Shown: positions 12,743 to 24,844 of the stretch, piece after piece | How the letters are laid out: every line of letters begins with the position of its first letter | Numbering within the stretch: the first letter of the stretch is position 1 | NCBI GenBank assembly: GCA_032719365.1 | Contig: CM064868.1 | Location: forward strand, 70,777,538-70,841,537 | Origin: Prinsepia uniflora | Taxonomy: Eukaryota > Streptophyta > Magnoliopsida > Rosales > Rosaceae | Reading direction: 5' to 3' | Length of the DNA: 64,000 nucleotides | Notes under the pieces: model-generated | What the model saw: the letters and a program-made list of their open reading frames with translations, nothing else | Database searches by the model: none | Told to the model about the DNA's origin: nothing | Position numbers and translations under genes: made by a program

Positions 12743-13099
12743 TGTAAGACCCGGTCTTGGAAGTAAGAACGGTGAGCAAGACCCATGAGCTTGAGAAGCA
12801 AGAACGGTGAGCAAGACCCGTGAGCTTGGAAAGGTAAGATCGGTGAACGATCCCACATCTCTCGGGGAGGGAAAGGTGAAGTACCTTATATGTGTGGGCA
12901 CGTATCTATCTAACACAATGCCTTTTGGGAGCTCAGTGGCTTTGGCGGGGATTGGAACCCCAAAGTTAAGCGAGTTGAGGCTGGTGCAATCCCATGATGG
13001 GTGACCTGCTGGGAAGTTGCACGTGAGCTTCCGAAAACAAAACCGTGAGGGCTGGGCCCAAAGCGGACACTATTGTGTTAGATGGGACGGGTCGTGATA
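12743..13099 (+). mobile_element. Cassandra-type solo LTR (TRIM carrying 5S rRNA-like module)
   Basis: This 357-bp unit begins TGTAAGACCC and ends GTGATA (the expected CA mutated to TA). It is flanked by perfect 5-bp duplications CGAAG at 12738-12742 and 13100-13104, and it splits an otherwise continuous palindromic D-type LTR terminus (gacacgaag/tgtcaga). It contains a 5S rRNA-like core and an internal ~35-bp imperfect direct repeat ('agaacggtgagcaagaccc'). A 5S-derived promoter region within a short LTR defines Cassandra elements. Only one LTR is present. Confidence 0.88.
12950..13030 (+). other. 5S rRNA-derived promoter module inside Cassandra LTR
   Basis: Successive words match plant 5S rRNA genes: 'aagttaagcg' (box A), and then 'gatgggtgacctgctgggaagt' in the place of the intermediate element and box C, at near-normal spacing. 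The 5' and 3' stem sequences are degraded, so a functional 5S rRNA is not expected. It may still bind TFIIIA and drive Pol III transcription. Confidence 0.85.
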
Positions 13100-13673
13100 C
13101 GAAGTGTCAGATAAGGGAAATTCCAACCTTAGCCCTCTCGGGCTTTCAGAGTACGTCAGGATCTGGAGGAGGTAAGTGATATCTCGGTCTCTACTATAGT
13201 CCGCATCCTTTGTCAACCTGAAGGGCAGTCAAAACATTAAAAGCTGTGAGTGGACAAAACAAAGAGTTTATAAAAACACTTCATAAGAAAGAAATTTGTA
13301 CCCTTCACTAAAACGCATGCATGCATTCGAAAACCATTTATTCCAAAAGAACCATATGTGGGAACTAAGCCCAATACCATAACCGAACAAACCATAAAGA
13401 ACCAACCACACGGGCTACTACCAAAATCCATAAAGAAACCAACCATACGGGCCACTGCCCAAATCCATACGGGACTTAGCCCAAAACCTGTACACATCAC
13501 ATATCATATAACATATATACATATAAATCACACAACCAATCATGTCACGGTTTCCAAAGCTACGCGTGTGCTACCCGGGGTCTCAAGCCCAAGTCTCTCA
13601 GGGTCACCCAGGTCAGTGTCTGTAGACCAATGACCCTCCCTGAGATTATAATCTAAGCCCTCCTGAGAGTAAG

Positions 13674-16338
13674 TGTAACACCCCGGAAATTCGAGGATTT
13701 CAATATTGTAAATTAACGAATGAATTGATGTTTTTACCCTTGTGAATTGTATTGCCCAATTTGTTGACTTTTTGATTGGTGGGTCAAAAGGGCTTTGACC
13801 AATGACCGTGACGTAATTCGGGACGTCACGAGTCCATGGACAGGTGGCACGTCCAATTCGGACGATCAGGGAAAAAGTTTAGACTATCGGAAGTTCAGGG
13901 GCATTACCGTAATTTGGACGATAAGGGAGAAAATGTTGACTTTTCGTTTGACAACCGAGTTTCGCACAACTCAAGGACCGTTAGGTAGGTCTCGACGCCC
14001 TGAGTCCGTTGACAAGCGGCACGCTGAAATCGGACGTCGGAGGGCGGAGTTACGAGTCTGGAAAGTGAAGGGCATTTTGGTAATTTATGAACTAAGGGCA
14101 TTTTGGTCATTTCACCCCTGGTCATTGTAGCAACCGCGGGGGAACACGGGCTGCACCACCATGTGCGGTGGTTCTGAGTGCCAATTGTTTATTCTAGTCG
14201 TATGCTGGAAAGTAGAGATTGTTTAAAGCCTTATAGGCATCAGCACATGGCTGGATTCATCCAGCAAAGCCACCATTTTTAATTTGGAGATTCGAAGCTT
14301 TTCGGGGAAAAAATCTCAGTGGACAGATTGGACTTCCACGAGCTTCTGAGATGGCTCAGTTGGTTTAAACAGAATAGAATTTGAGTGAGCTTCACTCTGC
14401 TGTTGAAGGAGCTGAAAATTGGAGAGAAAAACCAGAGATTGAGTTTCGGGAAAATTGGAGGGAATTTCGGATTTCAATTTATATGGTATGTTGGACTAAT
14501 CTAAACATTGAGTGAGTTTTCTGGGAGTGTTTAGAACACATCCATATCGAAATCGAGGGCAACCAGCCAAGGTGGAGCTGGGACGGAGGCTGTCGTTTTC
14601 AGAGGAATTTCAGAGGTTTGGACGGCTACTTCCAGGTAACGTTTTGTTAAATTTATCATTCCTTATAGTTCATATTAGCCCTAGGATGCTCCCTGTTAAG
14701 TTAGTTGGACAATGGTTGGAAAACCAGCAAGTTATGGTGATCGACCCGTTTGGTTGATCATGGGTCGAATAGTCGATTGGGGACTTGTCGAAGCAAATTA
14801 TTGGCTCAGAACCTAAATTAGATGTTTATGGAAGATAATAGAATAAAAAACGAAGGAATTTGATTAAGAATTGGGGGGAAATTAACTGGGTCAAGCCGCG
14901 GGTGGCAGGCCCGTATTACAGACAAACGGGTGAAGGTGGTGACACTGTAGCTACAGTGTCAGGCGCGTGACTTTCACGCGCAGCCACTTTGGGAGGCGCG
15001 TGAGGCCGCATTGAGGCTTATCTCCGATCACGATCAACATGACTTTTATTCCTCTCATCATTCTGAACACTTTTGGTGAATTAACCATGTTAATCTGAGA
15101 TAGTTAGGAGGGTCAGTTTAGGGCCGGTTGTCTCGGTAAACGTGTTGGACGATTTCCCCGAGCCGGTTTCTGTTTCGGACTTTTTGGATAAATGTTTAAG
15201 ACTTGTAGTGACCCTTACGTGTGATTTGGACTGACAGGAATTGTACGATAATTCCGATACGGGTCCGTACGCGCAGATTCACCGCGGGATCGTACTGTGA
15301 GTGGGCCCGATTTCATTAAACCCTTACATGCTTAAATGTTTTTGTTTTACTTATATATTCACATGCTGGAATCAAGAAACGGTTTTGATGATATTGAAAT
15401 TATGGTTATGGCACGTTTCACGGTATTTAGGTTTGAGACCCGTCTGATGAAATTTAAAGATTGGTTTTGGATTTCATATATATATATATATATATGTTTT
15501 GCATGTGGATATCGATAAAATGTATTTGGTACTGCACTGTATAGATCCATTCTTATGATACTGTCTCCTCCGGATGTGGTACCCCGGAGCGGTCACGGCG
15601 CATTGCCTGCGAGGGGTCATTCTACGGAGGAACCGGACCGTAAAATGACTCAGAAGCAGGATTGCTATAATTTGACGTCAGGGACGTTGAGCGTCTAGGA
15701 TGCTAGGCATTTGAGATGCCGTACCCGAACAGGGTTCGGGGATTGGATTCCGGATTGAGACCCCGAGTGGCACGCGTAGCCTTGGGATTGTGACCTTATT
15801 GGACGTCAGGGACGTTAGACATCGGGGATGTCATGATTGGAGTGTATAGTGCAGTGAATATAATTATGTTTATGGTTTTATTACATACCTTATGGTTCAT
15901 ATTATATGATTTATGGTTTTAAATTCTGATGCATGCATGTTTGGAAAACGGAGGGGTAAATTATATGTTTTACTTATTAAACGGTTTTATAAACTTGAGT
16001 TTCGGCCCACTCACCCTTAATGTTTTGGTAACCCCTCCAGGCTATGTTACTGAGGTAGAGCAGGATCCTGTGGCTGAGGCATAGATCTACTTCCGCGTAC
16101 CTGATCTCCTGTTGGGTGGTTTACCCGCAGGTTTATTTTAGAGTCGTGCTCGCAACTTGTACTTTTGCATTTCATCCCTTGTCTGACATCTGTTAAATTT
16201 GGATTTGATGTATAACTTTAATTTGGTTATTTATTAATTTGAACGTTTGAGGTTAAAATTGATATGTTATTTTGGGTGTCAGACGGGAGCAGGGCACGTC
16301 CCCTTGTGGTCCCCGTGGGATCGGGGCGGGTCCTGTTA
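13674..16338 (+). mobile_element. Solo LTR A, 2665 bp
   Basis: It starts TGTAACACCCCGG, ends CCTGTTA (canonical CA lost), and is flanked by the perfect duplication GTAAG (13669-13673 and 16339-16343). It is inserted in minus-strand LTR Z, whose sequence resumes precisely after the TSD. It shares modules with the other large LTRs: a 'gacaagcggcacg' box, a GC-rich block (14940-15012, including a 16-bp palindrome CACTGTAGCTACAGTG) and a 'cggtc-tgtgagtgg'-like module. Confidence 0.88.
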
Positions 16339-18840
16339 GTAAGGTACCCAACGGAGGCGACTCCACTCAGTTAGTGCTCTGTGACTACTCCGGGGTCCAT
16401 CTAGGCCAACGACCCTCCCCGAAGGAGACAATCCAAGTAAAGGAAGGTATATGAATATATATATATATATAACATCCTTAAAACCTTTCAAAGGATTCAT
16501 GCCTGGTCCCCATAAACCGTCATGATCCATAAAACCTTTCAAGGGTTCATGCTGGTCCCCATAAACCGTTATGAACTTGGAAATCCGTTTAGGGTCCCCG
16601 ACCCGAAAACATAAACGTGAAGTAACTGGGTCTCGAACCCGAACACATGACTCAACTGGGCATCGTGCCCGATATCTCAGAGTTAGTCACGACTCTGATC
16701 GTAGTGATGCGTGCAACCATCCATCAAGGACCGCCCTCAATCCTGGTATGTCGCCGTGAACGTATCAATCGACGCGACCATCATAAGATCGTGGTGCACC
16801 CATCACCGATCGATATCCTGAACCGTCAGTACTCCGAAGTCGAGCCTCCATCGGCTGCCCAACCACAGATCATGCATCGTGACCTCTCCGGAAGGAACAT
16901 ATCCTAGTCTGGAGGCGAGCGTCGTATCATCCGTCGCCGTGCACAAAGCACTCGTCGCAACCACAATTCAGACCCGTAGGTCATCAGTAGGGCTACATGC
17001 CCAAGACAAAACCAAATGGGTCTCATGCTTGAGTTTATCCTTTTGAAATCCAAAACCATTTCATTTAAACCATCAAAGAAAGTACAAACTCGTATAGGCA
17101 CAGTATAAGGCCGAAACCTCGAAATACATGTCAATACGTAACCACACACAAATGCACTCATGGTATCACCAAACAAGTATTAAAACATATAATAAACATT
17201 TATGCATGCACCAATTTAGAAAACAAGGTCTACTCACACACCGTCCGAGCTGCCGCTTCGATAAGCGTGCCATACGGCTCTCCTGAGCCAATCTTCGTCA
17301 CCAGGACTCCCAAACTTGTCCAAATCACTTTAGAGGGTTACTAACTACATTAATAACCTCTCACTAAAGTCCCGTAATTTTCTGGAATTTTTAACTATTT
17401 TTAAAATCGATCCTAAACCTTCCGATGCCCCGAACATTATCGAGACGGTGTCCGATCGACACGAAACCAGTTCCAAAATGTTCCTTACATCGAATATATG
17501 ATTTCACATGTTGAACACATCCCCAAAATGTGTGCCACGTTCCCGTACGTGCCCCTAGAAGCTCCTGCGTGAGGGCCTCACGCGCCAGGATACTATAGCA
17601 CCATCTTCAACCTCTGGCTGGTCTGAACCGGCCAGTTCTGTGCAGTTTGGTCTATTTCTTCCCTTATTTTCGATCCAATCTTTTCCTTTTTAATTCCTAA
17701 AATTTCCTAACATCAAACCTAATCTTCCTGATCATTAAAATCATGAAAACCGGGTTTGAAAACTACCTTGAAGGTTCATGTTTGAACCGGTCACCTGCAA
17801 GTCACCACTGTCATGGCCTCCTGCCGTCCTAGGCCTCAAAACCGATCCATCTTGACTCCCTTAGGTCCCTAGATGCCAACCCAATTAATGAAAACAAACA
17901 AGAACCTCACAAACTCAAACTCATATTTTCAAAACGTGTTTACCCACCAAACCAGGTTTCCCTCCGCCGTGGCCTGTCGGCCCTTCCTTCATTGCCTTAA
18001 CCTCTCTCTCATTCTCTCAATGACTTCCACATAAAGGGTTATGGTGGTGGGGTGGTATGCCGTGTGTGTTGCTTGCTAACAATGGAAATGAAGAAATGAA
18101 TGGGGAGGCTTTCGGGTTGTGAGAGAGCAGAGATGATATGTTGATCAGATGAGAAGGGGAAGAGAATGGATGGTGGGGATTGAAGAAAGGAATATAGATG
18201 GAGGGTTAGGATTGAGTGGTGGGTGAGGTTTAATTATAAAGTAATAATAATAATAATTAATTAATTAGGATAGATCCACAAATTGGGGGTTTGGGCCAAT
18301 GGGATGAGTGACACTTGTCACTCATCCATGGTCCCACTGAAAAGTCAACCAATCTAATACTGCCAAGTGTAATCGCCTCGTAATACGTGCATAGTAAAAT
18401 TGAACTTCCGTGACCCATAACTTTCTCGTTCGAAGTCCGATTTTGGCGTGCCGCCTGTCTACGGATTCGTATCGTCCCGATCTACATAACGGTCCTCGGC
18501 CCTCGGTCATCGGACCTCCCGGTCCAAAAGTCAACTATTTGTTCCTATTCAACCAAATTACCAAAATACCCTTGAAATTCCAAACATCACAACTTCTTCC
18601 TCGAACGTCGGAATCGAACGTACCACCTGTCTATGAACTCGTGACGTCCCGAACTACGTCACAGTCATTGGTGAAAGTCCATTTGACCGTCTGAACGAAA
18701 AGTCAACGTTTTACCCACGACTAGGGGCAAAACGGTCATTTTGCATCGTTCGTCCGATTTCGCCCAACTAATCACCGATTAACCTCACTAATCTTGATTA
18801 GTCACTAATCTAATTCTGGAATTCGAGACGAGTCTTTACA

Positions 18841-19074
18841 TGTGGCTACAACGAGGCGCGGTGCTGAGCGGCTGCGACTACGCTCTAGGTTGGTGTGGGT
18901 TGCGGCTGTGACGGAACGACTTCTTCTTTGTTGCGACCTGTGTTGGTGCTCTGCTTATGGTTCTCTAGTACCTCTTCTTCTCTGGGTTGCGTTGGTGGTA
19001 CATTAGGGTTGTTCTCTGATCCTTGGTTGCCATGTGTTTTCATGTGCTGTATTGTATGAGTTTGTGTGGGGTGT
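18841..19074 (+). mobile_element. LINE-like GC-richer segment, right part
   Basis: This continues the 12025-12676 segment after solo LTR Z, with a G/T/C-rich 'ggttgcggctgtgacgg' type sequence. No conserved protein is encoded. It ends where the 8-bp-TSD TIR element begins. Confidence 0.35.
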
Positions 19075-19082
19075 ATTATAGG

Positions 19083-20086
19083 CATGGATTGAAATATCGA
19101 CCGATAGGGCCGATATATCAACGATATATCGTCAAAATTGGTCGACGGCAGCTAAGAGGGGGGGAAAAGAAATTGAGCGAAATATCGATATTTTTCCTTG
19201 TTTTAAGTCCATCGATCTCCTTATTTCATTAAAACGATTGAGATAGGAACAAATTTCATGAAAATCGGACGTAAAATCATCGAGTTACAGCCGGGTCATG
19301 CTGTTGGGTAAAAAAACCTGAATAGCAGACCCGCGCAAGGTAGAAGATGAGTGTTTTAAGTCAGTAAGTGTACTTTATATATTACTTGGTTGAGTAAAAT
19401 TCAATTAGGCAAGTTAATAGAGTTGGTTGTGGGCTGTTTTCATTTAAAAACAATTGTACCCACCACCCAAGTTTGATCCCCCAAGGCGCGCATGTTGCCT
19501 TTTTTCTTCTTTTCATTTATTCCTTATTTTGAACTATATTTGTCATTTTTTCCTTATTTTGAACTATATTTGTCATTTTTTCCAATTTTAAATATATCAA
19601 TCATTTCCAAGTTTAAATATATCAATCCTTTCCAATTTTAAATATATAAATCCTTTCCAATTTTTGAACAAAAATTGACTCTATTTTTTAAGCTTTTTTT
19701 CCCATTTTAAATATATTTACTAATTTTATAAATTTTTCCTCCATTCAAATTTTTTTATGCTTATTGTTATATTTTTAATTATATTTACATTCAATTATCA
19801 TAATTCACTTCAATTTATGTTCATGTTTAGATTTTTATATTACTAGTAATCGGCAGAACCCTATTGTGTCATATATTTATTATATCAAAGTCATTTTATA
19901 TTTTTATTAGTCCTATGTAATCATCATTGGGTATTTAAGTTTTTCCCAAAATTTCATTCCAAATTTCCAACTTTTAGATCGAATTTCCATCATTTTTGTT
20001 GACTGTAAACGATACCGATATTTAGGGCGAGATATCCGTAAATTTGACTAGCGATATAGCCGTCGATATCGATATTTTCATGATTG
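19083..20086. mobile_element. TIR DNA transposon (hAT-like, non-autonomous), 1004 bp
   Basis: A perfect 8-bp duplication ATTATAGG lies at 19075-19082 and 20087-20094. Left terminus CATGGATTGAAATATCGA and inverted right terminus CAATCATGAAAATATCGAT form imperfect TIRs, and both subterminal regions are dense in GATAT/ATATC words. The interior is AT-rich with short direct repeats ('ccaattttaaatatat') near 19560-19660. It has no transposase frame. The family is assigned from TSD length only. Confidence 0.7.
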
Positions 20087-20166
20087 ATTATAGGTTCTTA
20101 CTTTCCTGAAAAATGCCTCTTATAAACATGTAATTTTTTTTAATGATACCTTTTTACCTATAAGAA

Positions 20167-20460
20167 AACAGAGACGACTTTTCGGAGATAGGCCCTATTT
20201 TGAATGATGTTCGCATGCTAGGCTTTGAGCTTGCCCCCGTCTGGTTTAAGCATGTCAGGAGAGAGGCCAATGGCACTGCTGGCCGGTTAGCTCGTGTGGC
20301 ACTCCTTGTTACTCAAGATTTTATATGGTTTGAAGAACCCTATGATATTATTGCAAATTTAGTGCACGAAAACATTATGAATTTGTAATTTGCATGTATG
20401 TGGCGCTCTTTTTCCATGATCGGGGTTGTACTCTCCCTGAAAAAAGGGTATTGATCACTG
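20167..20460 (+). pseudogene. LINE RNase H-domain remnant and 3' end
   Basis: From about 20173 an open frame runs to the stop at 20386-20388. It encodes the C-terminal RNase H-like domain of plant L1-type LINEs: ...NDVRMLGFELAPVWF then KHVRREANGTAGRLAR, close to the usual HVRREAN..ADRLAR motif. The usual Asp of that motif is replaced by Gly (GTAGRLAR), suggesting decay. The polymerase part is missing. A short 3' tail with a 'ctccctgaaaaaaggg' word follows. It is a dead fragment. Confidence 0.7.
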
Positions 20461-20792
20461 TGTATATTATACTCAGAATCTAATACCTCTCTCACTACAC
20501 ACGGAAATAAAAAGACCACAAAACTAACAGACTAGAACCCTATTTTTTAATACTCTAACTTTTAGGAGGAAATTATGAAATAGTGTAGATCGATGTGCAC
20601 ACTATCTTATCTTATTGATCAGCTTGCCTAAACGTTGGTTTTATTTTATTTATTTATTTATTTAATGTTTAGTGAAGGAACTTTTCAGAAACATACATAC
20701 TTATTATAAAATGGAATTCTCAAATCTCAAGTTAATATGTAAAACATAAAAAATTAAAAAAAATTAACAACGTACGTACGGCTTACCACATG

Positions 20793-20832
<40 letters not shown>

Positions 20833-21661
20833 TTGTAGTAATAATGATATTAAAAAATATAATATTATAGATAAAAGCAAACCTCAACGAATCACAAACA
20901 TCGTCAGGAAAGAAAAAAACGAATACAAACATTGATCCATTCTCTATCAACCTAATATAAGTGTAATTTTCTATATATATAGATATTTTAATTAACTTTA
21001 AAGCCATGGCCCATGGTTAAGCTGATTAAAGAAATTTCTCTCAGTATCATCTTCTGCTCGATCAAAACTTCTTTTTTGAAATTTTAATAGCCCTTTTAAT
21101 TAATAACCAAAGGGCAAGAAAAACAAAAATCGCATCAGTTGATCCAACATCAATAATATTAAATACTTCAGCCAATGATCATATTTTATAATATATATAT
21201 GTTAATAATTAAGTTATACGTACGCACATTTTTTTTTTTAAAGTTCTGCAAAACATGCATATATTGATTTGCAACCTATAAAAACACAGAAAATTCAACT
21301 CCCAAATTAAAAATAAAAAGTTACTAAAGAAATGAAATATATTATCGCTGTGATTTTATATTCATATTCATTAGATGTTGAGAATGGCTGCGTACGTTTG
21401 CCACTTTACAATATCTCTCTCTCCTCTCCTCTAGCTCCCCTCTATCACTCTCTCTCCCCCAAAACTTGATCGTACCCTTTGTTTTCCCCTTTCTTTCTCT
21501 GCACTCGATTCCCTTTGTTTTCTAATCGTTCTAGGGTTTGAAATTATGGGGCTCTCCTTTCTCCAAAAATCCATAAAATATTGAACCTCACTTATATTAA
21601 ATTTATCCACATATTTTACTATATTTTTCTTGTTTTCTGTTCTCTTTAGCTCTCTGTTTGT
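20461..21661 (+). promoter_or_regulatory. AHL upstream region
   Basis: This is AT-rich DNA with a (TA)n microsatellite at about 20793-20829. A CT-rich pyrimidine patch at about 21413-21465, followed by further CT-rich stretches, is typical of plant core promoters. A TATA-like 'ctatattttt' lies near 21620, only about 40 bp before the ATG, so the start site is not resolved. No other gene was seen. Confidence 0.45.
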
Positions 21662-22555
21662 ATGGCTGGCTTAGACTTAGGCTCAGCATCTCGCTTTGTT
21701 CATCAGCAACTCCAGCTCCCCGACCTCCACCTCCAAAGACCGCCGGATCCCGAAGATGATCACAATACCCCCAACCGCAACAACAACCTCTTCTCCTCCG
21801 ATCACCTCCAACACGACGCTGATGATGAAAACCCTCATCATCAAGGGCTTGATCTTGTGTCCCCAAACCCTGGTTCGGGAGATTCTGGTGGTCGACGCTC
21901 TAGAGGTCGACCACCAGGATCTCGGAACAAGCCTAAACCCCCAGTTATCATAACCCGGGAAAGCGCAAACACTTTGCGTGCTCATATTTTGGAGGTCAGC
22001 AGCGGCTGTGATGTGTTCGATTCCATTGGAACATATGCCAGAAAAAGGCAGCGAGGTATTTGCGTATTGAGTGGGAGTGGGATGGTGACTAACGTGACTT
22101 TGCGCCAGCCGGCTGCGGCTGGCTCAGTTGTCACGTTACATGGCAGATTCGAAATTTTGTCCTTGACTGGCTCGTTTCTGCCACCGCCTGCCCCACCTGG
22201 AGCCACCAGTCTCACAATATTTTTAGCTGGTGGGCAAGGGCAGGTTGTGGGTGGAAATGTTGTGGGAGCACTCATAGCATCTGGACCTGTGATTGTCATA
22301 GCTTCATCTTTCACCAACGTGGCTTATGAGAGGTTGCCCTTGGAGGAGGAGGAGCAGCTGCAGATGCAACAGCCTGTGCCGCAGTCATCGGAAGGCGGAG
22401 GCGGCGGTGGAGGCAGCGGAGGAGGAGTAAGCAACCCTTTCCCAGATCCGTCTTCCGGGCTTCCTTTCTTCAATCTACCGCTCAATAACATGCCTCATCA
22501 GTTGCAGCAGGTTGATAGTTGGGGTGGAAACTCCGGCGGCCGGCCACCGTATTGA
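21662..22555 (+). CDS. AHL: AT-hook motif nuclear-localised (AHL) protein, intronless, 297 aa
   Basis: This is a DNA-binding chromatin/transcription regulator of the plant AHL family. Known members act in the nucleus, bind AT-rich DNA and assemble through the PPC domain. Visible features: an acidic/His/Asn-rich N-terminus; one AT-hook at residues 78-94 with core RGRPPGSRNK; a PPC/DUF296 domain from about 95 to 230 with LRAHILEV at 105-112 and GRFEIL at 161-166, the conserved interaction motif; then a Glu/Gln-rich stretch and a Gly-rich linker before a C-terminal tail ending GGRPPY. A single AT-hook and a single uninterrupted exon fit clade A (type-I) AHLs, whose members regulate growth, flowering and defence genes. 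The ATG is the first in frame. Length is normal for the family. The exact orthologue is not assigned. Confidence 0.95.
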   Translation: MAGLDLGSASRFVHQQLQLPDLHLQRPPDPEDDHNTPNRNNNLFSSDHLQHDADDENPHHQGLDLVSPNPGSGDSGGRRSRGRPPGSRNKPKPPVIITRESANTLRAHILEVSSGCDVFDSIGTYARKRQRGICVLSGSGMVTNVTLRQPAAAGSVVTLHGRFEILSLTGSFLPPPAPPGATSLTIFLAGGQGQVVGGNVVGALIASGPVIVIASSFTNVAYERLPLEEEEQLQMQQPVPQSSEGGGGGGGSGGGVSNPFPDPSSGLPFFNLPLNNMPHQLQQVDSWGGNSGGRPPY

Positions 22556-24844
22556 TTGCACGTTTGGTAGCTAAATAGGTCAGGTAAACCAAGGTCAGAG
22601 AACCGATCCTTGCATTAATATCATCACCACCGCTACCCACCTTGTACAATTGTTATTTTTGCTTAATTTCTTTTTTTATTATCTTGTCGATCGTAGCTTC
22701 AATTTGGCTCCTAATTTTTTTGTGGTTTTTAATGTGTTGTTCTTGGTGATGATCGATTCTCCGTGGAATGTTGATGGAAGTTGGATTTTGGAACTCCCTT
22801 TTCTTAATAATGATTTAACATAATATCGTAATTTTCCTTCTATTTAACATGTCTGAATCATGATAAGATTGGTAATTAAATTTCCTATATCATATAGGCT
22901 TCAATAAATAATTATTAATTAATATTATGTAAATACATATACTATTGTCTAAATTTTGGAGCTTTGTCATGAAAATAATAAAATTCTCCCTTTCTATATG
23001 TAGGATGCATATATATAATTATGTCAATCTATGCACTCCAGGAATATTATATAATTGCATGATCTTGTTCATGTGAAAATTTCAAAACTTATGTTTATAA
23101 AATGAAATTTACACATATATTATATATATTTATGTTCATATCTCTAGCTCTTCCCTTTCACTCCAGGACTCCAACCCAAGTGCACATATCTTAGAACATG
23201 AAATATTCATTACATTGTCCTTGATCCACACACATATATATATATATATCATTACATTGTCCTTGATCCCCATATATATATATATATCATTACATTGTCC
23301 TTGATCCACATATATATATATATATATATCATTACATTGTCCTTGATCCACATATATATATATATATATCATCATCTGATTCTTTTTTACTTGGAGATGA
23401 TCGATAGCCCACTTCATGTCAAAGTAGTTCTTCTTATAATCTGATTGAAATTTTGAGTGAGATTCAAATGAAACCCTTGAATGCATTGTATTCTTTTGCG
23501 TCTAATACATATCATAAATGATATTAGTATTCTTTCATCTTTGGAGTTTAATGGAGATTATACTAATATTCGTAATGTTTCTTCGCATATAATAACATAA
23601 GAAAGAAAGACCCATCATATATAGTAAGTTGAAGGGTAACGCACACCTCATATTCATAAAAAAGAGCTGGACACTTGCCTTTCCATTATTCCTTCGTATT
23701 CCCTAATCAAATAATCAATATGTTTAACTAATTAATCATCCTTATATCTTGCACTGATATCTTAAGACATCATCAACCCCAGTAGCTCTAGTTATTCTTA
23801 AAACCATTAATATATAGGAGGGTTCTTTTGTTGTTCACACTCTTCGATCTCTTTAATATACCTTATTATATCAGTGGTAGACCTTTCAAGAACAAATTTT
23901 CCTTTAGTTTTATACAATATTAGCACTTTAGACATTCGTATGCATATGCCAATCTGCATAATGTTTATATTGATTTATGTGAGTAAATGATGATCGAGAT
24001 TGATTTTACCAGTACATGTAGATGCATTCAACAAAATTTTTGTTTTTGCATGATATCAGAGAAGGTAAAGATCAAGACATTGGTACTTAACTATGTACTT
24101 ACCATATATATCTTAGTAATTTCAGATAAGGTAAAGATAAGAGTAATTACTTCTTTATGTTTTGTGAGAAGTTCTCTCTCTCTCTTTTTTTTTTTTTTTA
24201 ATTTGGCTAACTTATGAGGTCAGATACATTTTCAGGAAAAGTAAAGTTTAGGTTGGTCTTTACTTTTAGTGATTTAGAAGATCATCGATCAATGTTACTG
24301 GGGAACCTGGCCTGGTTTAAATAATTCAGCTATCTTATTAAAACTATCCCTTAACCTCTTTGTTTTGTGCTATATATTTTATATGCCTAGAATTGAGTTG
24401 CTAGTGTGATCCCCCTATAAATTAGCTATTCATAGAAATTAAAGTACAAACCCAGATGGTTTCAGTCCAAAATCGAACGAAAAAACACTACAAACAATAT
24501 GCAGAGACAAAAAAGATTGGCAAAGAAAATATTATTTTTGCAGATATTTCGATTTAATTAATGTTTTGTTTATTGCCCTTGACTGGATTGGCTAACTTTG
24601 TTACTGGATTCAGGACAAATAAGAGTTCAAAATGTCCCATTCTTTTAGTAAATACAATAGTCATTAGTTATAGGAAAACTGTACAGAAGATATATATATC
24701 ATCGTCGTTTTCTTAATCTATTATGATTTTTTGATAAATATTTTATATTGTACATATAAAATTAAAAGCAGGACCAAGCAAAGTAATTCAAGGGTCCAGG
24801 GCTAAAATTTAAAAAATGCTCACACACATGCACACAAAATTATG
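22556..24844. other. AHL 3' flank and intergenic DNA
   Basis: After the AHL stop there is AT-rich DNA with no further gene. It holds the minisatellite at 23208-23373, CT/T runs at about 24175-24199, and a short segment near 24769-24830 with the word 'agggtccagggctaaaattt', seen in decayed dispersed repeats. Confidence 0.6.
23208..23373 (+). repeat. Minisatellite, four ~40-bp units with (TA)n spacers
   Basis: The word 'cattacattgtccttgatc' occurs four times, each followed by 'ccacata' or 'cccata' and a TA run of variable length. The units differ mainly in the TA count. It lies about 0.65 kb downstream of the AHL stop. Confidence 0.9.

Larger units (their letters stand above)
12677..18840 (-). 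mobile_element. Solo LTR Z (minus), split by Cassandra and by LTR A
   Basis: Reverse-complemented, the right end reads TGTAAAGACTCGTCTCG, matching the start of LTR D (35523). The left end matches the D terminus (GGGTCCTGTCA type). Left and right flanks are TGCGG (12672-12676) and TGTGG (18841-18845), a 4/5 target duplication. Removing the two insertions (12743-13099 and 13674-16338, each with its TSD) leaves about 3.13 kb, close to D (3.27 kb), and the D-like sequence continues exactly across both insertion points. No internal domain remains, so this is a solo LTR. Frames inside it are not genes. Confidence 0.85.

Noticed and set aside
12950..13030. Functional 5S rRNA gene
   Set aside because: Only the internal promoter words are conserved; the 5' and 3' stem regions are degenerate and it sits in an LTR with TSDs. 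It is called Cassandra instead.
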